Positions 1 through 8,366 of a stretch of DNA of 59,857 bases are shown piece after piece (positions within the stretch are counted from its first letter, which is position 1; each line of letters starts with the position of its first letter). The notes beneath the pieces are model-generated. The model did not search any database. It had not been told where the DNA came from and worked only from the letters and a program-made list of their open reading frames with translations. This DNA comes from Herbaspirillum sp. CF444 (GTDB taxonomy: Bacteria; Pseudomonadota; Gammaproteobacteria; Burkholderiales; Burkholderiaceae_D). The position numbers and the translations under genes are program-made. The DNA lies in the NCBI RefSeq assembly GCF_000282135.1, contig NZ_AKJW01000064.1:1-59857 (forward strand), in the 5' to 3' direction.

Positions 1-632
1 ATGCGGCTGCCGCTGCCGATGCTGACATCTTTATAGGTCCGCAAGAAATAGCCGAGATCGAGGATGGCAGTGAAGAAACCCTGCAATTCATCCTTCTTGT
101 TTTTGAGCGGAATCAGTAGCGGGACGCGCCAGGTATAGCCATCTTTCTTGAGCGGAGGGCTGATGATCATGCCGTTCTGGCGTTGCGAATACATCATCGA
201 CGACACATAGGCGGCGTTGATCAGCTGGGCGAATTCCGGCTCGTCTTTCTGGCGTGCGGAGGAGTACACCAATTTGGCGTTGGCGTCGAAGATGGCCACG
301 CGCAGATAAGCCGAGTCGCCCAGAAACAGTGGAGACAGATAGCTCGAGGCGTGTGCGTCGCCGTCGAGCACCGATTGGCCGATGCGCGAATAGAGCAATG
401 CCTTGCTGAGGACTTCTTCCAGATTGGAGGAGATGATGGCCGAAACGTTCTTGCTGTCGGAAACCGAGCTTTCTATCGCCAGCGCTTTTTCATTGTGGAT
501 GCGCGTAAAGGTGATGCTCCAGATCACGATCAGCAGAAAGCAGGACAGCAGCACGTAGGCCAGCGACAGGCCCCGGCCATCTTGAAATGCCGTATTCAGC
601 CAGGTTGGCTGCATCGATAATCGTAACCGCAA
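1..632 (-). CDS. Membrane-anchored Cache-type sensor protein, 3' part missing
   Basis: This minus-strand reading frame stays open to the window edge, so only the N-terminal ~210 residues are present. It has a short cytoplasmic stretch, one hydrophobic segment (around residues 20-40, SLAYVLLSCFLLIVIW), then an extracytoplasmic-looking region. Phrases such as VAIFDANAKLVYSS and GYTWRVPLLIPL resemble the Cache/PAS-like sensor fold that precedes GGDEF, histidine kinase or MCP output domains; the output domain lies outside the window. I chose TTG at 632 because GAGG lies 7 nt upstream; ATG at 614 in the same frame is the alternative and has no clear ribosome site. The sensor assignment comes from topology and general appearance only; the ligand and output are unknown. 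Confidence 0.6.
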   Translation of the reverse strand, partial: MRLRLSMQPTWLNTAFQDGRGLSLAYVLLSCFLLIVIWSITFTRIHNEKALAIESSVSDSKNVSAIISSNLEEVLSKALLYSRIGQSVLDGDAHASSYLSPLFLGDSAYLRVAIFDANAKLVYSSARQKDEPEFAQLINAAYVSSMMYSQRQNGMIISPPLKKDGYTWRVPLLIPLKNKKDELQGFFTAILDLGYFLRTYKDVSIGSGSR

Positions 633-829
633 CTTTTTGCCTCAATTCGGGATGGCTTTGCGCTGTTCGCAAACTGTTTGCCGAAAGAGTAAGTGCTAAA
701 TGTGTCGAATTGATGACAAGGCCGCGCATTTATGGCGGACAGTGTTGTATTGCAGAAAAGGAAAGAGGGAGGCTGCGCCGGAACGATGGCCGGCGCAGCG
801 GGATGGGAACCTGGCTTAGCTGAAGATGC

Positions 830-2467
830 TTAGCCGTAGACGCCGCGCGTCTTGAACGGCTGGTATTGATACAGCCAGGTTTCCGACAGCGTCTGTTTTT
901 TGTACCGCAGATACAGGCGCAGGTCGACCGGATCGTCGCCGTCCACGGTCAGGTCGAACTGGGCGCGCCAATGGCCGGCGACGCCGTTGGGAACCGCTTC
1001 GGTGAACACATAGGAGAAGGTGCCGCGCGAGCTCGATAATACCGCTTCCGGCAATTCGCCGAAGGCCAGTTTTTCCAGCGGCGTGCCCTTGAACTCGACC
1101 ATGAACTTGCGCACGTTGGGCGGACGCGGCTGGCCCGGCTGACCGCCGTTGCCAAGGCGCGTGGCGACGCAGCGCGCCAGCGGCGACGGATAGGGTTCAT
1201 CCTTGAGCCAGTGCAGGCGGTAACGCAGGCGATAGCTGCTGCCTGCGGCGGCCTTGGCTTTGGGCACCCACATGGCGACGATGTTGTCGTGGATCTCGTC
1301 GTCGGTCGGGATTTCGATCAGTTGCACCGAACCTTCGCCCCAACCTTCCAGCGGTTCGACCCACAGGCTTGGGCGACGCTCGTAATGCACGCCGTCCTGG
1401 TAATGATCGAAGTTGCGGTCGCGCTGCAGCAGGCCGAAGCCGCGCGGATTGTTGTCGCCGAAAGCGGACGCGGTGATGCGCGCCGGGTTGTTGAGCGGAC
1501 GCCAGATGTGTTCGCCGTTGCCGTTCCAGATCGCCAGTCCGTCGGAGTCATGGACTTCCGGACGCCAGTCGGCGCCGGTGCCTTTCACTGCTTCGGAAAA
1601 CCACAGCATCGACGTCGCCGGCGCAATGCCGAGACGGCCGATGTCCTGGCGCAGGAACAGCGCGCAGTCGACGTCCATGATCACGCCGGGCACGCCGCCG
1701 GCGTCGCGGCGCATGATGAACTTGTAGGCGCCGACGATGCTGGGGCCGTCCAGTACGGCATACACCACGACGGTATCGCTCTTGTCGGCCGGCGCCTCGA
1801 AATAGAAATGCGTGAAATTGGGAAACTCTTCCGGCTTGCCGGCCTGGGCGACATCGATGGCGATGCCGCGCGCCGACAGGCCGTACTGGTACAAGTCGCC
1901 GATGGCGCGGAAGTAGGACGCCCCGAGGAAAGCGACCCAGTCGTTCTTGCGCCAGTCGAGTTTGGCCTGGTCGCCGCTGCGGCTTTCCTGGAAGCGGAAA
2001 CCGGCAAAGCCGCTGCCGCGCGGCAGCTTGCGCGCCGGGCTGTCGGCCGGCATGTCGAAGTAGCTTTCGTCGTACAGGATCTCGCGCGCCTTGGCGTTGT
2101 TGCCGGCGCTGCTCGTACCTTCCAGCGCGTACATGTGCACCGGCGCCTGGAAGAAACGGCCGAGGTGGAAGAAGGTCACCGGGAACTGTCCGGGTCCATC
2201 GGCAAACAGGGACGAGTCGGTATTGAATCTGATCTTGCCGTGCGCCTCGTAGTCGATCTTGTCGAGGATGTCGGCGGGTGGTTTGTTCTGTGCCTTGTAG
2301 GGCGATTGCGCGGTGGTGCGCGCCTGTGCAATCAGGGCGTCGAATGAGAACGGCGCGGGATTGCCAAGTTTGATGCGATTAGCGGCGAGCGCTTCGGGAG
2401 GAATGCCGAGAGCGGCGAGGGCGGCAGTCGCAGTGGCGGAACTCAGGAAGGTGCGTCGATTGATCAT
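830..2467 (-). CDS. opgD: Glucans biosynthesis protein D (OpgD/MdoD), Tat-exported
   Basis: 545-residue periplasmic protein of the OpgG/OpgD family, which acts on the backbone of osmoregulated periplasmic glucans. The N-terminus (residues 3-20) carries a twin-arginine signal, NRRTFLSS followed by an Ala/Leu-rich stretch. A Tat signal is typical of OpgD, whereas OpgG uses Sec. Length matches E. coli OpgD (551). The body contains family-like runs such as YDESYFDMPADSPARKLPRG and RFQESRSGDQAKLDWRKNDW. ATG at 2467 is preferred; the frame opens two codons earlier at a TTG. No opgH/opgC partner is in the window, so it looks like a stand-alone locus. Two tandem hairpins lie just upstream of the start. 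Confidence 0.9.
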   Translation of the reverse strand: MINRRTFLSSATATAALAALGIPPEALAANRIKLGNPAPFSFDALIAQARTTAQSPYKAQNKPPADILDKIDYEAHGKIRFNTDSSLFADGPGQFPVTFFHLGRFFQAPVHMYALEGTSSAGNNAKAREILYDESYFDMPADSPARKLPRGSGFAGFRFQESRSGDQAKLDWRKNDWVAFLGASYFRAIGDLYQYGLSARGIAIDVAQAGKPEEFPNFTHFYFEAPADKSDTVVVYAVLDGPSIVGAYKFIMRRDAGGVPGVIMDVDCALFLRQDIGRLGIAPATSMLWFSEAVKGTGADWRPEVHDSDGLAIWNGNGEHIWRPLNNPARITASAFGDNNPRGFGLLQRDRNFDHYQDGVHYERRPSLWVEPLEGWGEGSVQLIEIPTDDEIHDNIVAMWVPKAKAAAGSSYRLRYRLHWLKDEPYPSPLARCVATRLGNGGQPGQPRPPNVRKFMVEFKGTPLEKLAFGELPEAVLSSSRGTFSYVFTEAVPNGVAGHWRAQFDLTVDGDDPVDLRLYLRYKKQTLSETWLYQYQPFKTRGVYG

Positions 2468-2748
2468 AGGCAATGGATGTCGAATGATGAATGCCGTGCA
2501 AAGACGACAATGGTTGGTCGGGAGTGCGGCCTGATGCAGGTGGAGATCGGCATCACCTGCATCATTGCTTCATTCGTTTTATCGTTGAATGAAGGTGCGG
2601 CTGCAAAGGCGGAAATCCTAGCATGACGGAGGCTTGCCGGCGCAGGTACTTGGGGCGCCGGGGGCGCAAAGCTTGCCCTGCGTCCACCAGCTACTTAATA
2701 AAGAGTCTCGTTACCGCGCTTGGTTCCGGCTTCTTTGTGGATTTTCTA
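2468..2748. other. Intergenic region upstream of opgD, two tandem hairpins
   Basis: About 280 bp without a gene. It contains two adjacent perfect inverted repeats: ATGCAGGTG/CACCTGCAT at 2534-2542/2554-2562 and CTTCATTC/GAATGAAG at 2568-2575/2587-2594. Both have 11-nt loops. They start about 65 bp upstream of the opgD start and would lie in its leader or promoter region. No T-tract follows either hairpin, so they look like operators or mRNA structure rather than terminators. The rest shows nothing recognisable. Confidence 0.5.
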
Positions 2749-2777
2749 TGGACGCATAAAAACTAATTGAGTAAAAT
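2749..2777 (+). promoter_or_regulatory. Putative sigma-70 promoter for the Mn-riboswitch transcript
   Basis: TGGACG at 2749-2754, a 17-bp spacer and TAAAAT at 2772-2777. This would start transcription near 2784, just at the 5' edge of the riboswitch. The match is by eye; the -35 box is imperfect. Confidence 0.5.
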
Positions 2778-2786
2778 GCGCGGGTC

Positions 2787-2945
2787 ATTGGGGAGTAGTC
2801 GCCTTCCACCCTGAGGAGGGGCTTATGTCAACATACTTGGTCAACAGACCATGGCATAAGCGGTCCTAAGCGCTTGACAAGACCTTTGACCACGTTGCCT
2901 CCGGAATGGCCGGGGAGAGGCGTGGTCATTGTTTTCTGTCCGGCC
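2787..2945 (+). promoter_or_regulatory. yybP-ykoY manganese riboswitch
   Basis: The leader shows the hallmarks of this Mn2+-sensing class: an opening GGGGAGTAG, the near-invariant GTCAACATACTTGGTCAAC segment (2827-2845), the CCTTTGACC loop segment (2883-2891) and a closing GGGGAGAGG-type segment (2922-2930). It sits directly in front of a TMEM165/GDT1-family gene, a known target class. Mn binding is expected to expose the ribosome site (GGAG at 2948-2951) or to permit readthrough. No intrinsic terminator is visible between aptamer and gene, so translational control is the more likely mode (inference). Exact 3' boundary is approximate. Confidence 0.92.
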
Positions 2946-2958
2946 ATGGAGACCCCAA

Positions 2959-3534
2959 TTGGATGCATTTCTCATTTCCACCGGCGTAGTCGCCTTAGCT
3001 GAAATCGGCGACAAGACGCAACTGCTGGCCTTTATCCTCGCTGCAAAATTCCGTAAGCCGATTCCCATCATCCTGGGAGTTCTGGTGTCGACCATTGCCA
3101 ACCACGCCTTTGCCGGTGCGCTGGGGGCGTGGATTACTTCGCTCGCATCGCCCGAAACCATGCGCTGGATTCTCGGCGTGTCCTTCATCGGCATGGCGAT
3201 CTGGACGTTGATTCCCGACAAGTTCGACGAGAGCGAAGCCAAGTTCGCGCGTTTCGGCGTATTCGGCACCACCGTGATTGCTTTCTTCCTCGCGGAGATG
3301 GGCGACAAGACGCAGGTGGCGACCGTGGCGCTGGCGGCGCAGTACCACGCTTTCGTGCCGGTGGTTGCGGGGACGACGCTGGGCATGATGATCGCCAACG
3401 TGCCGGCGGTGTTGCTGGGAGACCGTATCGCCGGCAAGATCCCGGTGCGCATCGTGCATGCCATCGCGGCATTGATCTTCGCGATCATCGGTGTGGCGAC
3501 CTTGCTCGGCGCGGGAAAATCGCTCGGCGTCTGA
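2959..3534 (+). CDS. mneA: TMEM165/GDT1 (UPF0016) family manganese exporter
   Basis: 191-residue inner-membrane protein with six predicted hydrophobic segments in two repeats, each carrying the family signature E-x-G-D-K-[TS]: EIGDKTQ at residues 15-21 and EMGDKTQ at 113-119. Bacterial members (MneA) export Mn2+; eukaryotic ones move Mn/Ca across Golgi membranes. I chose TTG at 2959 because GGAG lies 7 nt upstream and the protein then starts right at the first helix. The frame also opens at ATG 2929, but that codon is inside the riboswitch aptamer. The manganese riboswitch upstream independently supports the substrate. A strong bidirectional terminator follows. The symbol is given by family analogy. 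Confidence 0.87.
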   Translation: MDAFLISTGVVALAEIGDKTQLLAFILAAKFRKPIPIILGVLVSTIANHAFAGALGAWITSLASPETMRWILGVSFIGMAIWTLIPDKFDESEAKFARFGVFGTTVIAFFLAEMGDKTQVATVALAAQYHAFVPVVAGTTLGMMIANVPAVLLGDRIAGKIPVRIVHAIAALIFAIIGVATLLGAGKSLGV

Positions 3535-3593
3535 GTTTGGCGGTAGCGCTTCAAGGCACCGGGAGCCTTGAATTTGCTTATCGCTTCGCAATA

Positions 3594-3624
3594 AAAAACG
3601 GCCCGCAATGCGGGCCGTTTTTCT
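3594..3624. terminator. Bidirectional intrinsic terminator
   Basis: AAAAAACGGCCCGC, a short loop, and GCGGGCCGTTTTT form a perfect GC stem flanked by A- and T-runs, so it works in both directions. It separates the plus-strand Mn exporter from the minus-strand asparaginase. Confidence 0.9.
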
Positions 3625-3687
3625 TGCTGCTTTTCTTGCCGTTTTACAGCTTGCTCAGATACGGCGCAAGCCAGCTAAAACCAGTGA

Positions 3688-4755
3688 TCAATACGAATAG
3701 AAGATCTTTTGGATTTCTTTGGTATCGGATGTCTTGGTCAGCGCCAGCATCAGCAGGATGCGTGCTTTTTGCGCGTTCAGCGTATCGGACACGACGAAGT
3801 CCAGCTTGTCGTCGTCAGCTTCGCCGTTGCGTGCCACGATGCCTTGGCCGACGCGGCTGGCGCGAACGATCACAACGCCTTTCTTGCGTGCTTCAGTCAG
3901 CGATGGAACAACGGTGTTGTTCAGGCTGCCGTCACCTACGCCGGCGTGGATGATGCCCTTGGCGCCGGCGGCGACGAAGGCGTTCAGCGCGATCGGGTTC
4001 ATGTTGGCGTAGCCGTAGACGATGTCGACTTGCGGCAGGACGTCCAGTTTCGAGATGTCGAATTCCGAATCAGCAGTGTGCTTGCGGGTCGATTGACGAT
4101 AGAAGAACGGCTTGCTGCCCTGGATGTAACCCAGGAAGCCAAGTTCAGGCGTCTTGAAGGTATCCAGTGTGGACGTGTTGGTCTTGGTCACTTCGCGGCC
4201 GGCATTGATCTGGTCGTTCAGTGTCACCAGTACGCCCTTGCCGATGGCTTCCTGGCTGCCTGCCAGCAACACGGCGTTGTACAGGTTGATCGGGCCGTCG
4301 GCGCTGATCGCTGTCGATGGACGCATTGCGCCGACGATCACGACCGGTTTCTTGCTGTGTACGGTCAGGTCGAGGAAGTAGGCTGTTTCTTCGATGGTGT
4401 CGGTGCCGTGCGTGATCACGATGCCGTCAACGTCGCTTTGCGCCAGCAGCGTGTTGACGCGCTTGGACAGCTTCAGCCAGTAGTCGTTGTTCATGTTTTC
4501 GCTGGCGATCTGGAACACTTGTTCGCCCTTGACGTTGGCGACTTTCTTCAGTTCCGGCACCGCATCGATCAGCGCGTCGACACCGATTTTTGCCGCGGTG
4601 TAACCGACGGTTGTCGTGCTGGTGGCGCCAGTGCCGGCGATGGTGCCGCCGGTTGCCAGGATCATGACGTTAGGAAGTTTTTGCGCGTGCGCGACGGATA
4701 CCAGAGCTGCGCAGGCCAGGATCAGAAACTGGCCGAAGATCTTTTTAGAATACAT
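3688..4755 (-). CDS. ansB: Periplasmic type II L-asparaginase
   Basis: 355-residue precursor of the tetrameric amidohydrolase that converts asparagine (and often glutamine) to the acid plus ammonia. A Sec signal peptide covers residues 1-24 (MYSKKIFGQF... VSVAHA). The two asparaginase signatures are present: ATGGTIAGTG, with the nucleophilic threonine, just after the signal peptide, and HGTDTIEETAYFL with the second catalytic Thr-Asp pair. The frame is open 39 codons further upstream. The start at 4755 is chosen because AAGAGGA lies 6-7 nt before the ATG and gives a proper signal peptide. Monocistronic. Periplasmic location implies nitrogen scavenging. Confidence 0.93.
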   Translation of the reverse strand: MYSKKIFGQFLILACAALVSVAHAQKLPNVMILATGGTIAGTGATSTTTVGYTAAKIGVDALIDAVPELKKVANVKGEQVFQIASENMNNDYWLKLSKRVNTLLAQSDVDGIVITHGTDTIEETAYFLDLTVHSKKPVVIVGAMRPSTAISADGPINLYNAVLLAGSQEAIGKGVLVTLNDQINAGREVTKTNTSTLDTFKTPELGFLGYIQGSKPFFYRQSTRKHTADSEFDISKLDVLPQVDIVYGYANMNPIALNAFVAAGAKGIIHAGVGDGSLNNTVVPSLTEARKKGVVIVRASRVGQGIVARNGEADDDKLDFVVSDTLNAQKARILLMLALTKTSDTKEIQKIFYSY

Positions 4756-5249
4756 GTCGTTCCTCTTGGTGAAAGTATGTTTTTTAGTCTCTTCTCCGTT
4801 TGTCCCAACGCGAGCAGAACTCGTCGGAAGCAACCCTCGTGAGGCGCGGAGAGCAGCCACGATAGCACTCATTGCGGCTTCTTAGAAGATGTCTTGAATA
4901 AAATCGACAACTATTTTTAGAGGCGAATAATTGCCCGGATTTTTTGCTCGCAAGAAGTGCATGGGGGGCGCTTTTTGAGGGCATGGCGGAGGCGGTTTTG
5001 CACTTAAATTGCCCGTATAGTGCTGTGCGAAAGGGTTTCCGCCCGGAGCGGATTGCATACTCAAAAGAATGACGAATAGGGGTGCTTTGGATTTGCGCGC
5101 ATTTTCAATTGTTGCGTTTCTTTATTTTTGTTAAATCCAAAAAATCAATATCGAATTCTTGATTCTATTCAAGAATCAGCCGGCCCGGGAAGTTGCATGA
5201 AATAGCGTTGTTGCCCGCAGTCAGTTCCCAGTCAGTTTTCGGAATTGGA
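4756..5249. other. Intergenic region between ansB and amn
   Basis: Roughly 490 bp that must hold the divergent ansB promoter. I see no convincing gene: frames here have no ribosome site or recognisable protein. Composition is noticeably more AT-rich around 5090-5170 than in the coding flanks. No strong hairpin was found. Confidence 0.4.
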
Positions 5250-5277
5250 TTGGCCTTTTTGTTTATATAGGTACAAT
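5250..5277 (+). promoter_or_regulatory. Putative sigma-70 promoter for amn
   Basis: TTGGCC at 5250-5255, 16-bp spacer, TACAAT at 5272-5277, in an AT-rich stretch 40-80 bp before the candidate start codons of amn. Identified by eye only. Confidence 0.45.
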
Positions 5278-5320
5278 GAAATCGGACGTTGCCGCTCTAT
5301 GAAGTTCGTGAAGTCAGGCA

Positions 5321-6853
5321 GTGTGTCGAGAACCGGAATTGATTGGAGAAAAGTTGTTGACCGAAAAATTTACCGATCCGCAAGAGGCGGTCGATCGCGT
5401 GATCGAAATCTATGAACACAACACCGCCATCCTCCGTGATGCCTTCAAGCGCTTTGCCAAAGGCGAGGTGCTGCAGGAGCGCGTGCGAGCGTGCTACCCC
5501 TTCGTGCGCATCACGACTGAAAAAGTCACGCACACCGACACGCGCCAGTCCTTCGGTTTTGTCGCCGGTCCCGGCACTTACCAGACCACGCTGACGCGGC
5601 CGACGCTGTTCAAGAATTATTTGCTGAGCCAGTTCAAGCTGCTGCTGGCGAATCACCAGGAACCGCTGGAAGTGGGCGTCAGCGATCTGCCGATACCGGT
5701 TCATTTTGCGTTTGCCGAAGGCATTCACGTCGAGGGCGATCTCGATCCCGACCATTTGCGTCTCTTGCCGGACGTGTTCGATTTGCCCGATCTGGCCGAG
5801 ATGGATGACCGCATCGTCAACGGCACCTATGAAGTCGACAATGGCGGCTGGCGCGACGGCATTCATCCGCTGGCCTTGTTCACCGGACCGCGTATCGATT
5901 ACTCGCTGCATCGCCTGCGTCATTACACCGCGACGGCGCCGCAGCAGTTCCAGCGTTATGTGCTGTTCACCAACTACGCGTTCTACGTCGACGAGTTCGT
6001 GCGCATGGGGCGCGAGCTGATGCAGGCGACCGACGATCCCGAGCTGCGCACTTATCGCCAGCAATATACCGCCTTCGTCGAACCGGGCAACGTGACCACG
6101 CCGAACGCCAACGTCGAAGGGATGAAGGGCATGCCGAGCACCGGCACGCCGCCGGTGCGCCAGCCGCAGATGCCGGCTTATCACTTGCAGCGCGCGGACG
6201 GCACCGGCATCACGCTGGTCAATATCGGCGTCGGTCCGTCCAACGCCAAGACCATCACGGATCACATTGCCGTATTGCGTCCGCACGGCTGGATCATGCT
6301 GGGTCACTGCGCGGGGTTGTCGTCGTCGCAACGCATGGGCGATTACGTCTTGGCGCACGCTTACGTACGCGACGATCATGTGCTGGATGACGACTTGCCG
6401 CTGTGGGTGCCGATCCCGGCGCTGGCGGAAGTGCAACTGGCCTTGCAAGACGCGGTCGCCGGCATCACGCAGCTGGAAGGGTATGAGTTGAAGCGCATCA
6501 TGCGCACCGGCACCGTGGCCTCGGTCGATGACCGCAACTGGGAGTTGCGCGACCATCGCACGCCCTTGCTGCGTTTCAGCCAGAGCCGGGCGATTGCGCT
6601 GGATATGGAAAGCGCGACGGTGGCGGCCAACGGTTTCCGCTTCCGCGTCCCGTACGGCACCTTGCTGTGCGTGTCCGACAAGCCGCTGCACGGCGAGATC
6701 AAGCTGCCGGGCATGGCGAATCGTTTTTACGAACAACGCGTTGCCCAGCATCTGAAGATCGGCATCCGCGCGCTGGAATTGTTGCGCAATCACGGCATCG
6801 AGCAATTGCACAGCCGCAAGCTGCGCAGTTTTGGCGAACCGGCCTTCCGTTAA
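5321..6853 (+). CDS. amn: AMP nucleosidase
   Basis: 510-residue cytoplasmic enzyme that hydrolyses AMP to adenine and ribose 5-phosphate, tuning adenylate pools. The N-terminal half is the Amn-specific domain (around FVRITTEKVTHTDTRQSFGF). The C-terminal half is a nucleoside phosphorylase fold, with GHCAGLSSSQRMGDYVLAHA and the substrate-binding segment AIALDMESATVAANGF. Length is slightly above E. coli Amn (484). The frame opens with GTG at 5321, which has no good ribosome site. TTG at 5357 has GGAG 8 nt upstream and would give MTEKFTDPQEA, so the true protein may be 12 residues shorter. A very strong hairpin follows the stop. Confidence 0.92.
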   Translation: MCREPELIGEKLLTEKFTDPQEAVDRVIEIYEHNTAILRDAFKRFAKGEVLQERVRACYPFVRITTEKVTHTDTRQSFGFVAGPGTYQTTLTRPTLFKNYLLSQFKLLLANHQEPLEVGVSDLPIPVHFAFAEGIHVEGDLDPDHLRLLPDVFDLPDLAEMDDRIVNGTYEVDNGGWRDGIHPLALFTGPRIDYSLHRLRHYTATAPQQFQRYVLFTNYAFYVDEFVRMGRELMQATDDPELRTYRQQYTAFVEPGNVTTPNANVEGMKGMPSTGTPPVRQPQMPAYHLQRADGTGITLVNIGVGPSNAKTITDHIAVLRPHGWIMLGHCAGLSSSQRMGDYVLAHAYVRDDHVLDDDLPLWVPIPALAEVQLALQDAVAGITQLEGYELKRIMRTGTVASVDDRNWELRDHRTPLLRFSQSRAIALDMESATVAANGFRFRVPYGTLLCVSDKPLHGEIKLPGMANRFYEQRVAQHLKIGIRALELLRNHGIEQLHSRKLRSFGEPAFR

Positions 6854-6872
6854 GTCGGGGATTTATCTGTCG

Positions 6873-6910
6873 CAAGGAGCCGATGCCGGCGTTCCGGCAT
6901 CGGCTCCTTG
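6873..6910. terminator. Strong hairpin between convergent amn and MFS genes
   Basis: Perfect 17-bp stem (6873-6889 with 6894-6910) around the tetraloop CGTT. There is no long T-run on either side, but position between two convergent stop codons argues for a shared termination or mRNA-end structure. Confidence 0.75.
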
Positions 6911-6926
6911 CATTTCAAGACCGTAT

Positions 6927-8150
6927 TCAGCCCTGTGCCGTGGTCGCAACCCGATCGGCGCGCGAGCGCAGGCTTAGCCATACATACAAGGCTGCACCGG
7001 CCAGCAAGGCAAGTGCGGCGATGCTGAGCGAAGGCGTAAACGATCCGGTCGCATGCACCAGTCGTGTCGCCAGCGGCGGGCCGGCGATCTGGCCGATGCC
7101 GTAGGACGCCGTCAGCAATCCCATCAGCCCTGCGGCGTGATGGCTGCGCAGGCGGCGCGCTTCGCGCATGGCGAACAGCGTGATGGCCGTGAAAGGCAGA
7201 CCAAGCAAGATGCTGCCGATTGCGAATCCGACTTCGTTGGGGAAAATCGCGCTGCTGACCACGCCGATTGCCTGCATGACGTAGCTGATCGCCAGCAGCA
7301 AGCGCTGGTCGAAGTGCACCGGAATCCGTGTCGCGCCAAGTGCGCCGAGCGCCACGCACAAACCGAACAGCGGCCAGAAAAAATCCGGCCAGGCGGAACC
7401 GGGCGGCAATGCCTGGCGCGCGATGACCGGCAGGAAGGTGGCGGTGATGATGTAGCCGAATCCCGCCATGCCGTAGGCCAGCACTTGCCAGCGCACCTCT
7501 TGCCGGATCGATGCCGGTTCGACATGGTCGGCGTCTGTCTGTGCGGCGTTGCCGGCGCGCAAGTCGAGATCGCCGCGAAACGTACTCCAGACCGCCGCCG
7601 TCAACAGGACTGCCAGCAAGCCAAATGCGACCCAGCCGGTATCGGCGTGCCAGCCATGGGCGACCATGCCGCTGCTCGACAAGCCGGTCAGCATGATACC
7701 GATGCCGGGACCGCAATAGATGATGCCGCCCAGTGCCGGCAATTGCAGTTGCGCCAGGCGCTGCAGACACCATCCCGAGCTGTAGACGAATACCAGCGCG
7801 CTGGCGATGCCCGACAGCAAGCGCAATAGCAGCCAGACCGTTTGCACATGCAGCAGTCCCATGCCGAGCGTCAGCAACACCGTCGCGATCAGTCCGGCGC
7901 GTATCGTGCGCGTCGGCGGCAGGCCGCGCCAGAATGCGCACAGCATGGCGCCGATGAAATAACCCAGATAGTTGGATGTCGCCAGCCAGCCGCCGCTATT
8001 GAGGTCGATGGTCTGGTCGTGCAGCATCATCGGCAGCAACGGAGTGAAGGCAAAGCGACCGATGCCCATGGCGACGGAGAGCGCGATCAGGCCGGCGAAG
8101 GCGATGCGCAGGGCGCTTTTGCGATTGTGGCTTGCGTCCGGAGTAGTCAT
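6927..8150 (-). CDS. YbfB/YjiJ-family MFS transporter
   Basis: 407-residue membrane protein with about twelve hydrophobic segments, starting at AFAGLIALSVAMGIGRFAFT, whose GIGRFAFTPLLPMM motif is typical of the YbfB/YjiJ branch of the major facilitator superfamily. Substrates in this branch are mostly unknown, so none is assigned. The start at 8150 is supported by AGGA 6 nt upstream; the frame extends 32 codons further up without a site. It is divergent from a LysR-type gene across a 216-bp region with a palindrome, so it is a likely target of that regulator. Confidence 0.82.
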   Translation of the reverse strand: MTTPDASHNRKSALRIAFAGLIALSVAMGIGRFAFTPLLPMMLHDQTIDLNSGGWLATSNYLGYFIGAMLCAFWRGLPPTRTIRAGLIATVLLTLGMGLLHVQTVWLLLRLLSGIASALVFVYSSGWCLQRLAQLQLPALGGIIYCGPGIGIMLTGLSSSGMVAHGWHADTGWVAFGLLAVLLTAAVWSTFRGDLDLRAGNAAQTDADHVEPASIRQEVRWQVLAYGMAGFGYIITATFLPVIARQALPPGSAWPDFFWPLFGLCVALGALGATRIPVHFDQRLLLAISYVMQAIGVVSSAIFPNEVGFAIGSILLGLPFTAITLFAMREARRLRSHHAAGLMGLLTASYGIGQIAGPPLATRLVHATGSFTPSLSIAALALLAGAALYVWLSLRSRADRVATTAQG

Positions 8151-8290
8151 TGTTTCCTGTTCTTGAGGCCTTCTCGGGCGCCGATTGCCGGGCGTCATTG
8201 TTGTTGAATTGTGTGCAATCGTGGCGCTACCGTTTTGACGGAGCACTCTGGTGTATGTCGCTGATGTTGTAATGTTAGCTTGTCTTTATC

Positions 8291-8315
8291 ATTCTAAAAA
8301 ATGAATAATTAGAAT
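8291..8315. promoter_or_regulatory. Candidate LysR-type operator between MFS and LysR genes
   Basis: Inverted repeat ATTCTAA (8291-8297) / TTAGAAT (8309-8315) with an 11-nt centre in an AT-rich stretch, followed at once by GAATGTATTC. Length and symmetry fit a LysR T-N11-A box. Assignment to the adjacent regulator is inference. Confidence 0.5.
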
Positions 8316-8366
8316 GTATTCATCTTTTTATGAGATGTCAGAGGAAGATTTTTTCACGGAGTCAGC

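Noticed and set aside
490..729. 79-codon minus-strand frame at the left edge
   Set aside because: It overlaps the sensor gene in another frame and shows no domain or ribosome site; the continuous frame to the window edge has a clear membrane segment.
2929..2958. ATG 2929 as start of the TMEM165-family gene
   Set aside because: It lies within the manganese riboswitch aptamer; TTG 2959 has a GGAG site and gives a family-like N-terminus.
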